Assembly: GCA_029532415.1 (NCBI GenBank)
Contig: JAQOTA010000009.1
Span: forward strand, 62,001-126,000
DNA length: 64,000 nt
Origin: Marasmius tenuissimus
Lineage: Eukaryota > Basidiomycota > Agaricomycetes > Agaricales > Marasmiaceae
Direction: 5' to 3'
This document shows, piece by piece, positions 10,411-22,551 of this stretch (its first letter is position 1; each line of letters opens with the position of its first letter). The notes below the pieces were generated by a model, which saw only the letters and a program-made list of their open reading frames with translations, had not been told where the DNA came from and did not search any database. The position numbers and the translations under genes were made by a program.

Positions 10411-11269
10411 GGCAGTTCTATAGTTTCTCTATGTCAGACGTAAGAACTCCACATCAGCGAGACGGCACATGCAGCTATGAAGGAGGCATGGTAAGTGTCT
10501 ACCCGAAAACTAGAAATTCCAGCTGCACTTTGAGCCTTGAGAAACCTATTCTCTCGTTTTCAACTGACACTATGAATCCGCGATCGTAGATGATCTGGCC
10601 TGTCCATGACGGTTGCAAAGCCTTGAAGGACATTTTTTCTACGATATCTGGAGTGTGATTTGTATGAACGGAGCTTTTGTAAAGGTTTCTGGTTGGATGA
10701 TACCACAGCTTCCGGAGTGGTGAGAATTGAGCATGCGGAATGTGAATGTGAGGCAAGTTCAAAACTTTGTGATCCTTGAATAATTGTTTCAATTTAGGGC
10801 GGAATCGGCCGCATGAATTACCAGTAATACCATCGCAGAATGAGCGACAGACGCCATGTCATCTGAAAGATGATAAATACTATAGCCAGGTAGCTAGGAG
10901 GCTAGCCACACCAGGTTTTGAGCAAAAGCGCCGACGGAGATCTTTTCTTTGGCGCCTAGAATATGAATCGAACACGGTATCTAGTTGGGCGATACCACAT
11001 TCGGGCTATAATGGTATCCGAAGCGAAATTGACAGCTCTTGTGTGAATGTGAGATGTGAGATGGGACGGCGAGGTGAACCAGAACTAACCTGCTTTGGCC
11101 TCAGCTGTTTTCAATCATTGAATTTGAGACGGAATGAACTGGATGAAGTAACATGAGAGACCGTGGAACACTGGAAGTCTGCACCGTAGGAAAAATCTGG
11201 CAGCCACCACTGACCACTGGGAGGTCAGTCACGCCATAGAATTACGCACGGCCTGGCACCCCATATCAC
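10411..11269. other. Intergenic, no assignable gene
   Basis: Short frames on both strands (for example 10499-10792 minus and 10776-11156 plus) match nothing I recognise. Two segments near 10690 and 10980 resemble each other weakly, which suggests another old local duplication. Confidence 0.35.
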
Positions 11270-13148
11270 AAGGTGAGGTGGGCCTTGAGGGGGTCTGGCA
11301 GCTCACAAATCTCAAGGTCTCACGCTGGAGAAGGCACGGGTAGGGTTCGGGAAGTCGGGAATGTGGCCACTGGCGAAGTCGTCGTGGTTAGAGTTAGAGA
11401 AAGTCTTGGGCCTGAACCGGCCCGCGTCAAGCGAAGAAGCGGCTCTTGTGTTTTCACCACGACGACTCGTATTCCGGCCTGAGTGTACTCTCTAGCACTG
11501 ACACACTGGAGCCCAGTCATAATCCAGGTGTCGTCTTCAGATATTTATCTGACCTGTTACTTTGATTTCATGAACTTTTCCCCCTCAGCGTAATCCCAAA
11601 CCTTCAACACGTACCAGATCCTCCATGACATCAAACCCCAGGCGTTGAAAGCACCGATGGCCCCAGGCTACCTGCAGAGAGCATTCAGGACGTGGATATT
11701 CCCTCCGTACTCAACTCAAGGACTAACTCGATATATTCAAAACGCAGAACGCGACCTGAACTCACTCGAAGACTGCATCGAATGTCTGCGCGTACGACAG
11801 ACGGCTCTCCGACGCAACATCGCTCGATACGAGTCTCTACTCTCTCCCATTCGAAAACTCCCTACGGAAATCATCCTTCGACGCATATCTGTCTTCGCGT
11901 GCATCCTAGATCCTCATCATGATGATTTCCGTGAACCAGGAGCCCCGTTTCATCTCAGTGGCGTTTGTGCGAGGTGGAGAAATGTCGTCTTGAAATCGCC
12001 CGAGTTTTGGGCCAATATCTCTCTCGCCATGGAAGAGCGAACGCGATACCCCGTAACCCCTTCTTCTCGAGCGCTCAGGTCAACCTCTTCTCTCACTTCG
12101 GCTGAGCGGAGGGTGGGGTGTGGACGGATTCGAGGCGAGCAAGAAGGTTTTTTGCCTGTTGATCGGACACGCAACACGATGGCACGAGGTGAACTTCGCA
12201 GGGCTGAGCTCAGATAAGGAGATGGGGTAGAGGTAGACACCTTGGGTTTCGTCTCATGGGATGGCATTCTTCACCTCGAGCTGCCTTTTGACCACAAACG
12301 AACCCCCCGAATCAATTTTCGAAACATTGCGACTTGGCCACGACCTGCAATCGCTAGTCTATTCTAGCGATGCTAATGTAGGATCGATCCGATGGTCTAC
12401 AGACCTGGCTTGGACCGATTCGAACCCACCTCCAATCTCCAAACGTTTTCCAACTGGGCTGTGCAGATGGCTTTTACGCTTCGCTATACGTTTTCATCCG
12501 CGGTTTGGAGCTCCCTTCCCTCAATAACCTCACTATCTCCTTCCTGGAGCCCTTGTACTCGATACACAGAGAGGCACCAACATCCGGAATGGATCATGGC
12601 CTCGCGACGCCTTCTTCCAGCTTGTGGAACATTCGGGATGTAACCTGACGACGTTAGCTCTGGAAGGAAGGCCTATCATAGAATCAGAGATTGTTTCGAA
12701 ACTCATCTGTACCCCATCCATCCGCTCGTTTACCCTTTGCGAGTTGCCCGCATACAGCCTCAAAATATCCAACAGGGGCCACCAACGTTTGATCCGGCCG
12801 CCTGAAAGGCTCTTCAAAACGGTCACCAAGTCTCTTCTCCGACGTCCCAAAATCCCTTCGTTCGGAAGGTACTTGTTCTCTGCCCAACCTACCCTCCTTC
12901 CCAAACTCGCCAACCTCACGATCGGCGTTCAATCTTACTTAGGCGCCGACCAAGCTTTCGTCGGTATGGTCAAGCCCAGGTGGGAGACTAGACGACGATC
13001 TTACCACATACAAAGTGGAGGGGTTGAAGACCGCCGTGCTGCACATCTTGATCGGCCAGTAGAGGGAACAATTTATGAGCCGTTGAAGAGATTGGACGAA
13101 AAGGGAATGATGGTCACGGTCATTGCGGATGGTAAAAGTGTTCTTTGA
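11270..13148 (+). pseudogene. F-box-like gene, decayed copy 2 (longer)
   Basis: The coding part starts at the ATG at 11657 (MAPGYLQRAFRTWIFP). It runs through the same F-box core as copy 1 (CIECLRVRQTALRRNIARY, SPIRKLPTEI, FHLSGVCARWRNVVLKSP). It then shifts frame near 12055 into PLLLERSGQPLL, and again at the C run near 12303 into PESIFETLRLGHDLQSLVY. The final third (about 12624-13148) retains an F-box-type tail ending EPLKRLDEKGMMVTVIADGK. Homology to copy 1 extends upstream to about 11340. The break points differ from those of copy 1, so the two decayed independently or the ancestor was already failing. Unannotated introns could explain one break but not all. Confidence 0.7.
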
Positions 13149-13340
13149 CACGAGGGAAGGAGTTGTCGCACACATTACAAGGAATCGCTCCTCAATTATG
13201 CTCAGCTTATCACCGATACTGCCTCTTTGGACCCTTCCGAGACCTGCCTCGAGATGCGATCATGTAGATAGATTATTAGCCTGGCGGGCACCTGTATAGT
13301 AATGGTCGATCGCGCAAGTAATACATATATGCTTCAACCA

Positions 13341-14132
13341 CTACGGTCGGAAACCTCCCACGAATTGGTTGTTGGGATCCTGCAAGAAAAACCGTTCATA
13401 TCCAGTGACACTATAGTTTCGATCATGGTACACTTACATTGGTGTGTGCAGGAGGCGGCGGTCCAGGAGGCTAGGTAATAGAAAGAACGATGGTCAGATA
13501 TCCACTGAATCCAACACGCCAGTCGGGTATGTACTCACCGGTGCATAACCCCCGCTTTCCTGTTTTCCGTCGTAGGCCGGTGGCTGGGAGTTCGGTGGTG
13601 GGTATTGCCCTGAAGGTGGTTGGTATCCTGCACCCTGGGCCTGAGGACCAGGCTGTTGTCCATACGGCTGCTGGCCTTGGTACCCATATGAATTTTGACC
13701 ATCCAGACTGGCCTGGTTCTGATTCTGGTTGGAGTTGACGTTGTTGTTGTGATATTTCTTCCCAAACGGACTCCAGTTGATGTTCCCTCCGCCGAACAGT
13801 GGTTTCCCCCCTCCACCACTAACGTTGCCAGGTCCATAAGGTGTTGTAGTAGTGCCCTTTTTGGCTCTACGCCGGCGCATCATGTATGTGCATAATAGCA
13901 GGAGTAACGCGATGAATACAACGCATCCTACGAGACAGAATTGTTCCTTCAGCACTAATTATCTCCCCAAATTTTTTTCGACTAACGCACCAATTACAAT
14001 CCCTGCAACAATTCGTCCCGTATTAGATTTACGCCTCGTAGCGGCTGCTTGCGCGAAAACAGGTTGAATTTGAGAGGTAAAAAGCAAGGAAAATAGTAGC
14101 GTAGACGTGAAAGTCGTGAGGGTCATGGTCAT
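13341..14132 (-). CDS. Small single-pass membrane protein with Pro/Gln/Asn-rich tail (RCR-like)
   Basis: Four exons (13991-14132, 13539-13927, 13438-13470, 13341-13379) joined by GT-AG introns give a 200-aa protein. It starts MTMTLTTFTSTLLFSL, a signal peptide probably cut after VFA near residue 27. A single membrane span at residues 41-62 ends in MMRRRR, so the tail faces the cytosol. The tail is rich in Gly, Asn, Gln and Pro, with PPPNSQPPAY and a terminal DPNNQFVGGFRP. This layout resembles fungal RCR1/RCR2-type proteins, which use PY-like motifs to recruit ubiquitin ligases and influence cell-wall and trafficking traits. The resemblance is in architecture, so the function is a suggestion only. 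All exons are in frame and the gene looks intact. Confidence 0.75.
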
Positions 14133-15072
14133 GGTGGTAAAGGGTTATCGCTTCGAACGTCGTCGTGGATGGAGCATGGTCGGCCTTATAAGTGCAAGCC
14201 ATCTCAAGCCAATAAAATTCCAAGACATTCTTCGGTTCAACCGTTCAGGGGCATGATGACGTCACAAGTGTGGCCACCGGGAGTCTGGACAACTTGGAGG
14301 CGAAAAATTAGATCGTTCTCCAGTTCCGCAGTCCGCAGCACTCGATAATCTCGACTGAGCCTCATCAGACCACCTAGCTCAAAGACTTGCTCACATATCG
14401 GGCTCCTGAAGATCTTCTGGACGGCAACGAGGTGCTTATACTCGGGACGTCCAAGGTGAGAATTTCTACTCAGCTCGGCCCGTTGACGACAGACCCAGAA
14501 TACATCAAGTATCCCAACGAGTAAACTCACACTCAAAAATTGGCAATTTGCTATCTATACCTGAAGGTCAAATCTCCGAGTCGTCCAAGTCCAAACAAGT
14601 TGGCTCGAAGCGACCCTCGAATCTGTAGGAGTGGAAGTTGGAGGGATACAAGTTATGGCTGGTGTGAACGAACGGAAAGCACGCTAACTTACTAACTCAG
14701 GTCAAGACAGCGCAGAATGGGATGTGAGGGCTCCAGGGGCCGTTGCTCGAAATTTAGGCCGATGCCAATCTACATCCGACGTGACCTTCGCCCGAGCACC
14801 TCTTTTTCACCTCCTACCGCGCGGTGTGGAGATCCTCGAGCAAGTGCCGAGGAAGCTGGAATAAATTAGAGGGTATATGATAAATACTCTTACACGCCGC
14901 GTTCATACTTTAGTCACCCGAGGACGGTGATACGCTCCTGTGCCTTCTTTTGCAACGCCGATTGCGCCTTCCTCTTCCCGTTCGGTAATCAGCCGCTAGC
15001 TCTTGATGCTTTACCAATGTGGATCAAGGCATGGCATTTGGAAGCGCGACCTCAAGACCATGGATCACAGAC
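14133..15072. other. Intergenic, one unassigned frame
   Basis: A minus-strand frame at 14237-14536 encodes about 100 residues ending GGHTCDVIMPLNG. It has no start ATG and no family I can name. The remainder holds nothing I can support. Confidence 0.3.
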
Positions 15073-17097
15073 TCATTGCAGTGACCGGTTCGGCGCGAGC
15101 GCAGGCATGAACCTCATATCCTGACTCGCAGGAGAAAACAGATCCGAATCGTCCTGAGGCCGAGGTGGCGTCCATTCCATACGGATCTCCTTCGTATCAG
15201 CCCTTCGCTCGTTTCGAAGGTCACTGGGTACCACAACAACTCTCTCCGGCTCGACGGGACGCGTGTCTACCGCCGAAACTGGATGTCGAGCCTGATTGAT
15301 GTGCTCCATGGATGGGCTACTCCCAGCAGGGGTTGACACTCTAACGTAGACGCTAGGCTCGAGGACGCTGTTCCTTCGTGATTCTTCGTCCAATCTTGGT
15401 TGTTCTAGTAGATTCAAGCGGATATTGAGCCTATAGGACACCGGCTGAGTACCCGCTGAGACTTAAGAACGGATTACGCACGTAGAAACTACGAATGCGG
15501 AGGGTCAGCGTTGATTTGGAAGAGGAACCGATGGCCGAGACGTACTCGCAGTCGTGTAGTATAGAGGAGGTAAAACTTGATGAATGATCGTCCTATTGGA
15601 ACACCCTCTTCAATGTCATCTCCGCCGGCATGGGAATGAAGCTCACCACAAGAGTCGATTTGGCTGCGCCAGATAAAGAATGACAAGCACTAGCTGAGCG
15701 AGTGTCAGAAAGGTGCCACGAATAACCACAATCAGGCCCAGTCGTTTGAAGATAGGTTGCGGTGTTCTTGGGAGAAGTTGAGTTTGGAGACAGATCCAAG
15801 CACAACGGCACGCGAGAATCACTTACGATGAGGCTTCATCCATATGTGATTTGAAGGAATACCACAGACAGAACGTTATAAGAGCTTGAGATGCGGCTGC
15901 CAAAAGATTGACGAGTGATATAGCGATCTAGGAGTTTGGATTCAATGAAGTCTGCGTGTGGGGAGAACTAGGAAGTTTAATACACTTACCTTATGTTCTT
16001 TCTCGTCGAAGAGACTGCCCGTGAGGATGGTCGTAACGACAGGGATGGTTAGGAGCTGATTGAACAACACTTTAAAGTCGTGAGACTCCCATATTACGCG
16101 GAGTATACTAGATCACTCACCCGCTCCGCTAACTAGAGCATGTATGGAGAATAACCTTGAGCGTAAATCTGGCAGAGGAGTGAGTGGGCGTACTCAATGT
16201 CGCGAATGTAGTCAATGCCTGTCAGTCGCAAAACAATATCGATTAGTCTGGCACTCAAGCAAGATCTTGAGTGTACCCACAGCCAGGGCGATGATTGACC
16301 AATGAACCCTTTGTACTGTGACGCAAAAATACATTGAGAGGGCGCCAAAGGAGACAGCCACTTGACAGGACGCACAACACCATATCCTCGACACAAAGCA
16401 GAAGTCCGAACTACGAAGTCTGAGTAGATGGTCTGATGGGGTCTCATCTGCATCGGAAGACTCACATGAAAGTTACAACAACGCTTAGAAACACGAACAC
16501 CGCGAAATCCCTATTTAGGTCAGTTGGTTTGGGACTCAACGACAGCTCGAGTGATCCGCGTACTTGGGTATTTGATTGATAGTGATGACGTTTCCATAGT
16601 TCTCGAGCTAAAAGAGTGTTCGTACGGAGAAAATGAAACATATCCCAACGACGTACCAGGTAGAAACTGAGGACTTGACCATCCAGAACGGTACACGCAA
16701 ATACCAACGAGCTGGGTGGACGTATGAACGAGTCTGGCCGTCAAGTCTCGAGACTAGCACCTACAATAGGAGAGCAACCTACATCTAGTTATCAGTCAAA
16801 TCGCAGTACAGATCTCAAAAAGAGCACTCACCACGGCTCGAAGTGATCGTGTGTCGTCGTTAGATTTAGCGTAATTCCACGTCTGGGCCAAACACACTCC
16901 AAAGCAGCTGAATATCCAAACGGCGTCCAGCTAATCGTCATCGAACGAAGCAGAATGGCTTACCCGATTCCCATCAAACAACCTAGGGATTGATTGTGTC
17001 AGACGTTCTCCAGGCGTAGGGAAAGAAACGACAGACCGTAGAACAAAGGCTCGAAATATTGAACAAAAATGGATCCAAACTGAGAGGAGCCTGCCAT
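15073..17097 (-). CDS. DUF6534-like multi-pass membrane protein, copy B
   Basis: This is the inverted paralogue of the gene at 742-3786, without the inserted element. It starts with MAGSSQFGSIFVQYFEPLFY at 17097. The second coding block reads CLMGIG and splices (donor GTAAGC, acceptor TTCAG) to CFGVCLAQTWNYAKSNDDT. Further downstream are FACTVLDGQVLSFYL, ENYGNVITIN, SRIW followed by a 61-nt intron, QRVHWSIIALAVGTLKILL, FCLWYSFK, VVIRGTFLTLAQLVL, and the soluble tail RLNIRLNLLEQPR ending at TGA at 15073. This pattern of about seven hydrophobic blocks fits DUF6534-type proteins of unknown function. One junction near 16790-16770 is ambiguous and contains an in-frame TAG unless spliced out, so intactness is likely but unproven. 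Confidence 0.6.
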
Positions 17098-17161
17098 CTT
17101 GAGTTGGGCAAGAACAGCAGACCTGGGGAAAGATGTCTGTTTCGAGGGTAAATCATAGTTT

Positions 17162-17168
17162 TTATATA
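17162..17168 (-). promoter_or_regulatory. TATA-like box of DUF6534-like copy B
   Basis: TATATAA on the minus strand, about 65 bases before the ATG at 17097. It corresponds to the box at 680-686 of copy A. Confidence 0.5.
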
Positions 17169-18559
17169 CGGTACCTTCAGCCAACTTCTTTGTTGTCGTA
17201 CACCACATGGTACAGTCAATTGGACGATGAAGCCGCTGTATAATTTTTGTCGCTATGTGGGACCTCACCGACGGCACGGCAGACACAGTGAATGGGAATC
17301 CAATAACTCAATTCTTTTCCTCAACTCAACGTTGCATGACATTCACATCTTTCCCCCATCCACCCTATCCGACTAAATTTAGAATTCACCACAACCATCG
17401 CGCCCTCCCGAGTTCCCAGTGCTATGCCGTGTGATTGACTGCGATTGATTATCAGAATATCACTGCTGCAAAGGCGCTCTTCTGTACCTTAGTCTCACAA
17501 TTCGATATTGTCACCATCGCGAGCGCCGAGCGCTAGTAGATTGCGGGAGGAGAGGTGATGCAAGACTACAAATCGCTAGAGATTGGAGGGTTGGCAGATG
17601 CTAGGCCTTCCAATGAAGTGTGGGCATGTACGCGTTGGACAGTGATGCTGGATGAACGATTACACGATGGCAATTCTTTCTGCTGAACAAAAGGCATGAG
17701 AGAACAAGGAGAGATGACATACGAGCTCCTTACTGACGTCCTTCGAATCCTCTGTTCCCCTTAATCTCTACCGCCTCTCCAATCAACCTTTTCAACTCCT
17801 CCATCTGCCCCCCCAAACTGCCTTTTAAACGCTTACCTGAACTTTGCTACGCTCCGTGATTTCTGGGTTCAGCGACCTTCGTCTCTAACGTTCCGTCACC
17901 CGCCTTTTGAATCACGTTCCCTCATCTCTTCCTCCACCGGGCGCCCCTTCCTGCATACAGTTCCTGCAGGCTGCGACTCGAAACATTCAGGAAACCCTGA
18001 TTCGCCTGTATCCTCGTTGTAGACATCCAGCATTCGAAAACGTGACGTTCATTTCCACCGCGAGCTCCGTGGGTGATCTCGACCCACTTTATCATCACAG
18101 CGTTCGGGAAAAAGTGGCTCGTTGAAAGAACTAGTCCAGGAGGAGGAGGAGAAACGATTCGAGAGAGTAGGTATTTTGCGTTGAACTTGATCTCGTTTCC
18201 ACTAAAGTGAACTTGCCGGATCTTGAGGACCGTCGGAGTGAAGACTGAACAGACTTGGAACAGACGTTCGCGAACGACGACGAGCAATAGTAGCTTCAGG
18301 GTACGAAAAATTTGACGTTGGTGAGGACATTGGGGCTCTCGCGTGGCAAAGAAAGAGTACAATGAACATTGCGCAATGCGTTGAAGGACATGAGGGGACA
18401 TTGTCATGAGAGTCGTGCCGCCGAGCCAGTGGACTGTGGCAGTACGCGGAAGTCGGGCTCAAGTCGGGCCGAAAACAGGCCAAAGCTGTATCATGAACGC
18501 GGATTTCCGACCGGAAATTTGAAATCGTTCCCATCCTTTCTTCCTTCCTTGCCTCCACG
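17169..18559. other. Intergenic, unassigned frames
   Basis: A plus-strand frame at 17907-18125 and overlapping minus-strand frames near 18000-18400 match no family I recognise. Pyrimidine-rich sequence at 18535-18555 precedes the next gene and may be part of its promoter. Confidence 0.35.
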
Positions 18560-19514
18560 ATGACTACCAAAACTGCCCTCATTATCGGTGCGACAGGTCA
18601 GACTGGGGGCTACCTTCTTAAAGAACTGCTTGCATCTCCTCATTTCAACCGGGTTTACGAATACGGTCGAAGACTCACTAGTGTGGAATCGTTGCCAACT
18701 GAAGGAAAGGAAAAGCTCGAACAGAAGAAGATTGATTTTGAGAAGCTAGAGGAGGATGGGAGTCTCAAGGGAGGGAACTGGGATGTGGTTTTCATAACGT
18801 GCGTTGATCACTATTACTACTGACATACCCGAATCTTAACACTGTATCTATAGTCTCGGAACAACCAAGGCCAACGCGGGGGGTGCAGAAGCCTTTGAGA
18901 AGATTGACAGAGAGTTAGTCACACAAGGAAGCGAAATGTCTATTCCGTCATAGAACTCACCTGAACGCAGATACGTGCTTCGAGCAGCAAAGGAAGCCAA
19001 ATCCAGCGATTCGTCCCACCCCCAACGCCTCGTTTATTGCTCAGTGAGTTCTAAATTATCCTTATGTACTCATGCTTATCCGGGTACCACAGAGCAACGG
19101 AGCCAACATGAACTCTCCCTTCCTCTACCCCCGAAGCAAAGGCCTTACCGAACACGGCTTGGCATCCCTCGGTTACTCTGACACCATCATCTTCCGCCCC
19201 GGGTTGCTTGTCGGTACTGAGCGACCACAGCACCGGACACTGGAATCCGTATACGGGATAGCGACAGGGTTTTTGTCGCACTTCAGCTCATCATTCGAGA
19301 TCAAGGTGCGTCTTCTCCGTCTCTTAGAGCCAGGGTCGGTGCTCAATGTCACTGGAAGGTCGTGACGTTGGGCAAAGCTATTGCCAACGCTGGGTTCATG
19401 GGCACGGACAAACTTCTTTCTCAAGCGCAGGCCACGGAAGCTGGTAAGGAAGGTGCAAAGTTCACGTTGATCAGCAACTCGGGAGCATTGGAACTGGCCA
19501 AAGTCGACCTATAA
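18560..19514 (+). CDS. NAD(P)-binding protein of the FMP52/HTATIP2-like family
   Basis: Five exons (18560-18798, 18854-18913, 18971-19043, 19093-19305, 19359-19514) with GT-AG introns of 49-57 nt encode 246 aa, the usual size for this family. The N-terminus TALIIGATGQTGGYLLKELL holds the dinucleotide-binding GATGxTGG loop at residues 10-17. Later blocks are WDVVFITLGTTKANAGG, RLVYCS, and YPRSKGLTE with the YxxxK pair, followed by TIIFRPGLLVG. FMP52 in yeast is an outer-mitochondrial or ER-associated protein of unclear reaction; relatives are atypical short-chain reductase-fold proteins. The gene looks fully intact and is the best-preserved ordinary host gene in the left third. The start ATG sits in a pyrimidine-rich context and no upstream in-frame ATG is present. 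Confidence 0.85.
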
Positions 19515-22393
19515 ATGCGAATGAAATTTCCTGTTTGTGTATGATATGTTCAACTAGTTACTGTACAGAAATCAAAGCTAATGACTGATAAATAAAGTGA
19601 GTCCGTCTGGTTTTGATTGAATCGTACACACCACCTGGGATACAATTTGCGGTGTACAAGTATTGACTTGGGGCGTCAGCCGGCTCCGCCGGCGGGTCCG
19701 AATTCGAAAGTCAAGGTTTCTCGAGCATCAGGATATCAGGCCTCAATGCCCGAGTCTCTCAAACTCATGACTTGCAATCTATGTAATATGGTGCTGAGAT
19801 AGTGACATGTTCACACATTCACTAGGCAAACCCACCAGTCTATCCACTCCAGAAATCTATAGCAGTATTCCCTGGGACTCTTGTAAGTAGCGATTCATCA
19901 GACAACAGTATTTTTGACAAGTGTATTCCCACCAGCAATAAGTACCTACTTTACACTCACATGCAAAATGAATACCATGTCCACAGATGCCGTTAGCCCG
20001 GCCCAGAACCCACTCCTCACAATATATCCCTGATCTCCCACCCAGTACAATCCACTATTAGTGTTGATAGTAGATACAATATTTATCAGCATATTCTTGA
20101 CATAGAATCTGTGTGATTGTTCCCATTGGACACCGGAGATATCTGTGAATATACAGAACAGTGGCGGTGGGGGTCGGAGAGGCAGATGGGATGGATTTTG
20201 GGAGAAGGTGAACGGTGTCCACAACATTCATGTTGTATCTTGAGTTAGGGCAGGGCTTCCAGAGCACGTGTGAAAAATTGACCAAATGGGGTACAGCTTC
20301 TGGCTTCATCCTGAAGCCCATCCAAAAATGGGAGGAAGACCTGATGCGTGAGAGAAACGCACTAAAATAGGAAGGAGAGGCCGAAAAGGGCGGCACTTCG
20401 AACTATATCTGGTAGAAAACTCTCACATCTTAAGCTTTGGTGAAAAAAAGTTTCCAGGACGGAAAAAGCCTAATTCTCGTTCCTCGAATTCGGAATATTG
20501 ATGTTTCTCCGGAATTTTCTCAAGCGTAAATTAGACGCGTTGTTGGCCCCGCATCACCCGAGGACCTCACGCAGACAGACACTCCGAGCCCGAGCGCTCC
20601 TTCCCGATCAAGAGATTGTCAATAATTTCCGAGTCTATTGGTTGAGAAGCATCTACTTACTGTAGTCGACAAGTCGTACAGGGTCCTACATTCTCTCATA
20701 AATCTCTGAGAACTGAACCTGAAGGCCTGAGCGTAAGTTTTGAGCTCTGAGTAGCACAATGTTCAGGAGTTCGAGGAGAAACGAAGCGCATGGACATTGG
20801 ACTCTTGGAGGGAATGAGGTGAACGACCCGGTCCGGCTGCCGCTCAGGCCCGGAGTTCTGCCAAAATCCACTAACGCTGAAAAATCTGGTCAGTACCGTG
20901 CATCCATGTTCATGAAGTCAACTTGCCCGAGATCTATTAGGGAAGCCTTCGTCTTACGCCCTGGGACGTCTAGCTACCTGGAAGATGATCAATGAGGAGA
21001 GACGGCAATAGACGAGTAGAAGAATGAGGAGCAAACTACCTTTTAAGGAGAGGGTTATCCGGTGAGTCTTATTGGTTGTCATCGAGTTGACTTTAGATGC
21101 TCATGATATATCAATCTGAAGGAATAATCTGTAGAAGTACTCGCAAGTTGCAACCGAGAATTTGTTTTCAGTGAAAATGTACCTCGTTTCTCGCTCCTCC
21201 ATTCTTTCAACCCCGACCACTTTGCGCACCGTTCCATCCGGCTTCCTCACTAATTCAAAAGCAGAGATGCTAGAAGACCTCAAGGGCATGATGACACCCA
21301 CTGATTTACTCAGGTGGGTCGTTTGGAAGCCGCACTAGGCCTGTAAGTGGTCGTATTGGTTCTTCCGAGGCCGCAGATCCAGTCGTCTTCACGCGTGAAA
21401 GCACGTACTCCACACGATCTTCGACTGTTGGCCATCAAGCGGTCTCGAGAACTCTGCAGCTCACATCTATACCGTCGAAATCAACTTGCGCGCTCAAAGT
21501 GGTAAGTGAATACATGCCAATCTTTTCAGCCATTCCAACTTCGACTGATAATCTCCACTGGGTAGGTGCTCACTCCAGAATCCGCCAATGTTCAGGGAAA
21601 TCATATAAAATAATTAAATAACAACATTCCCGAGTGATCACTCCGATTTAAATGCCTTGCAGAAAGGAGCGTTCGAATTCAATACCCTTCAGATGGCCGC
21701 TTCACAATGCTTGCTGGGTCAGTAATCCTGTCAACCAGAATTAAGGCAGCGCATTCGGGTCGTTGAGTGCTACATATAACTACAGGGCTTGATGCAGGGA
21801 AATGGAAGTTATGGGATGAGCAGTTCAGACGAGGCATTTAAACCGAATTGAATGGTTCAAACGGAGTGTTTAATTGAGGGGTTTGAACAGGATTTTTGAG
21901 ACAAGGGATTTGGATAAGGAGGCGGTGAGCTGCGGATATAGGGGACTTTGAAACAGTGTGGGGTGTAGAACACAGTCGAAATAGGGGTATACTCGGATAA
22001 TAGGCTGTATAGTTCAAACTTCAAACTCCAGTTCCTGGTCCAAACTTAAAGTTATTGAGGACTCACCTAGAAATCACTGTCGCTGACAAGCCAAATTACC
22101 CTCTCGAGTTCTACTCGCCTTCGGCCCTGCCTGGGCCACTGATTGCAACGAGGGAGGATGAAGGTAAGCCCAAGTCGAAGTCGGTTCTGCAGACGACTTC
22201 ATTGCGAGAATTTCTGTCAACTTTCGAGCATATACAGACTGGAAATTTCGGTTACGGGCTTGAGGGCAGAGACGATGGTCGTTTGGGTTCAAAATGAGCT
22301 TGTCCTTGTGGAGTGAGAAAGGGGTGTTTGTGGGTGCTGTTTGGCACGTGCGCGGCACGGCACTTGGCCCTTGTTCCCGATACTGATAAGTAT
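19515..22393. other. Gene-poor region
   Basis: Nearly 2.9 kb without a gene I can support. A minus-strand frame at 19946-20396 has a hydrophobic segment (GFWAGLTASVDMVFILHV) that could be a worn membrane-protein fragment. A minus frame at 21101-21301 is unassigned. From about 21800 the sequence is rich in TTTGAA/TTCAAA blocks leading up to the Harbinger end. Confidence 0.35.
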
Positions 22394-22419
22394 TAGGGCG
22401 TATTTACACTGTTTCAAAG
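22394..22419. repeat. Harbinger left terminal inverted repeat
   Basis: Begins TAGGGCGTATTTACACTG and is followed by TTTCAAAG. It pairs with 25305-25331 with a small indel. Confidence 0.75.
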
Positions 22420-22551
22420 AAGTTTTCGTAATTTGAAACAGGCGCTTTGAAATGACGTTTTGTCCCTCTTTCAAACCAAATCTCATGTAAATATCATGTG
22501 TGGAGCACGCAAAATATAATTATTTTCTACACCACAAAGTTGTCACGCAAT

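Noticed and set aside
10499..10792. Minus-strand frame of 97 codons between the repeat and F-box copy 2
   Set aside because: It has no recognisable domain and no splice partners, and lies in a region of worn duplications.
19946..20396. Possible membrane-protein fragment on the minus strand
   Set aside because: One hydrophobic stretch only. Frames overlap without a splice model, so it is not enough to call a gene.
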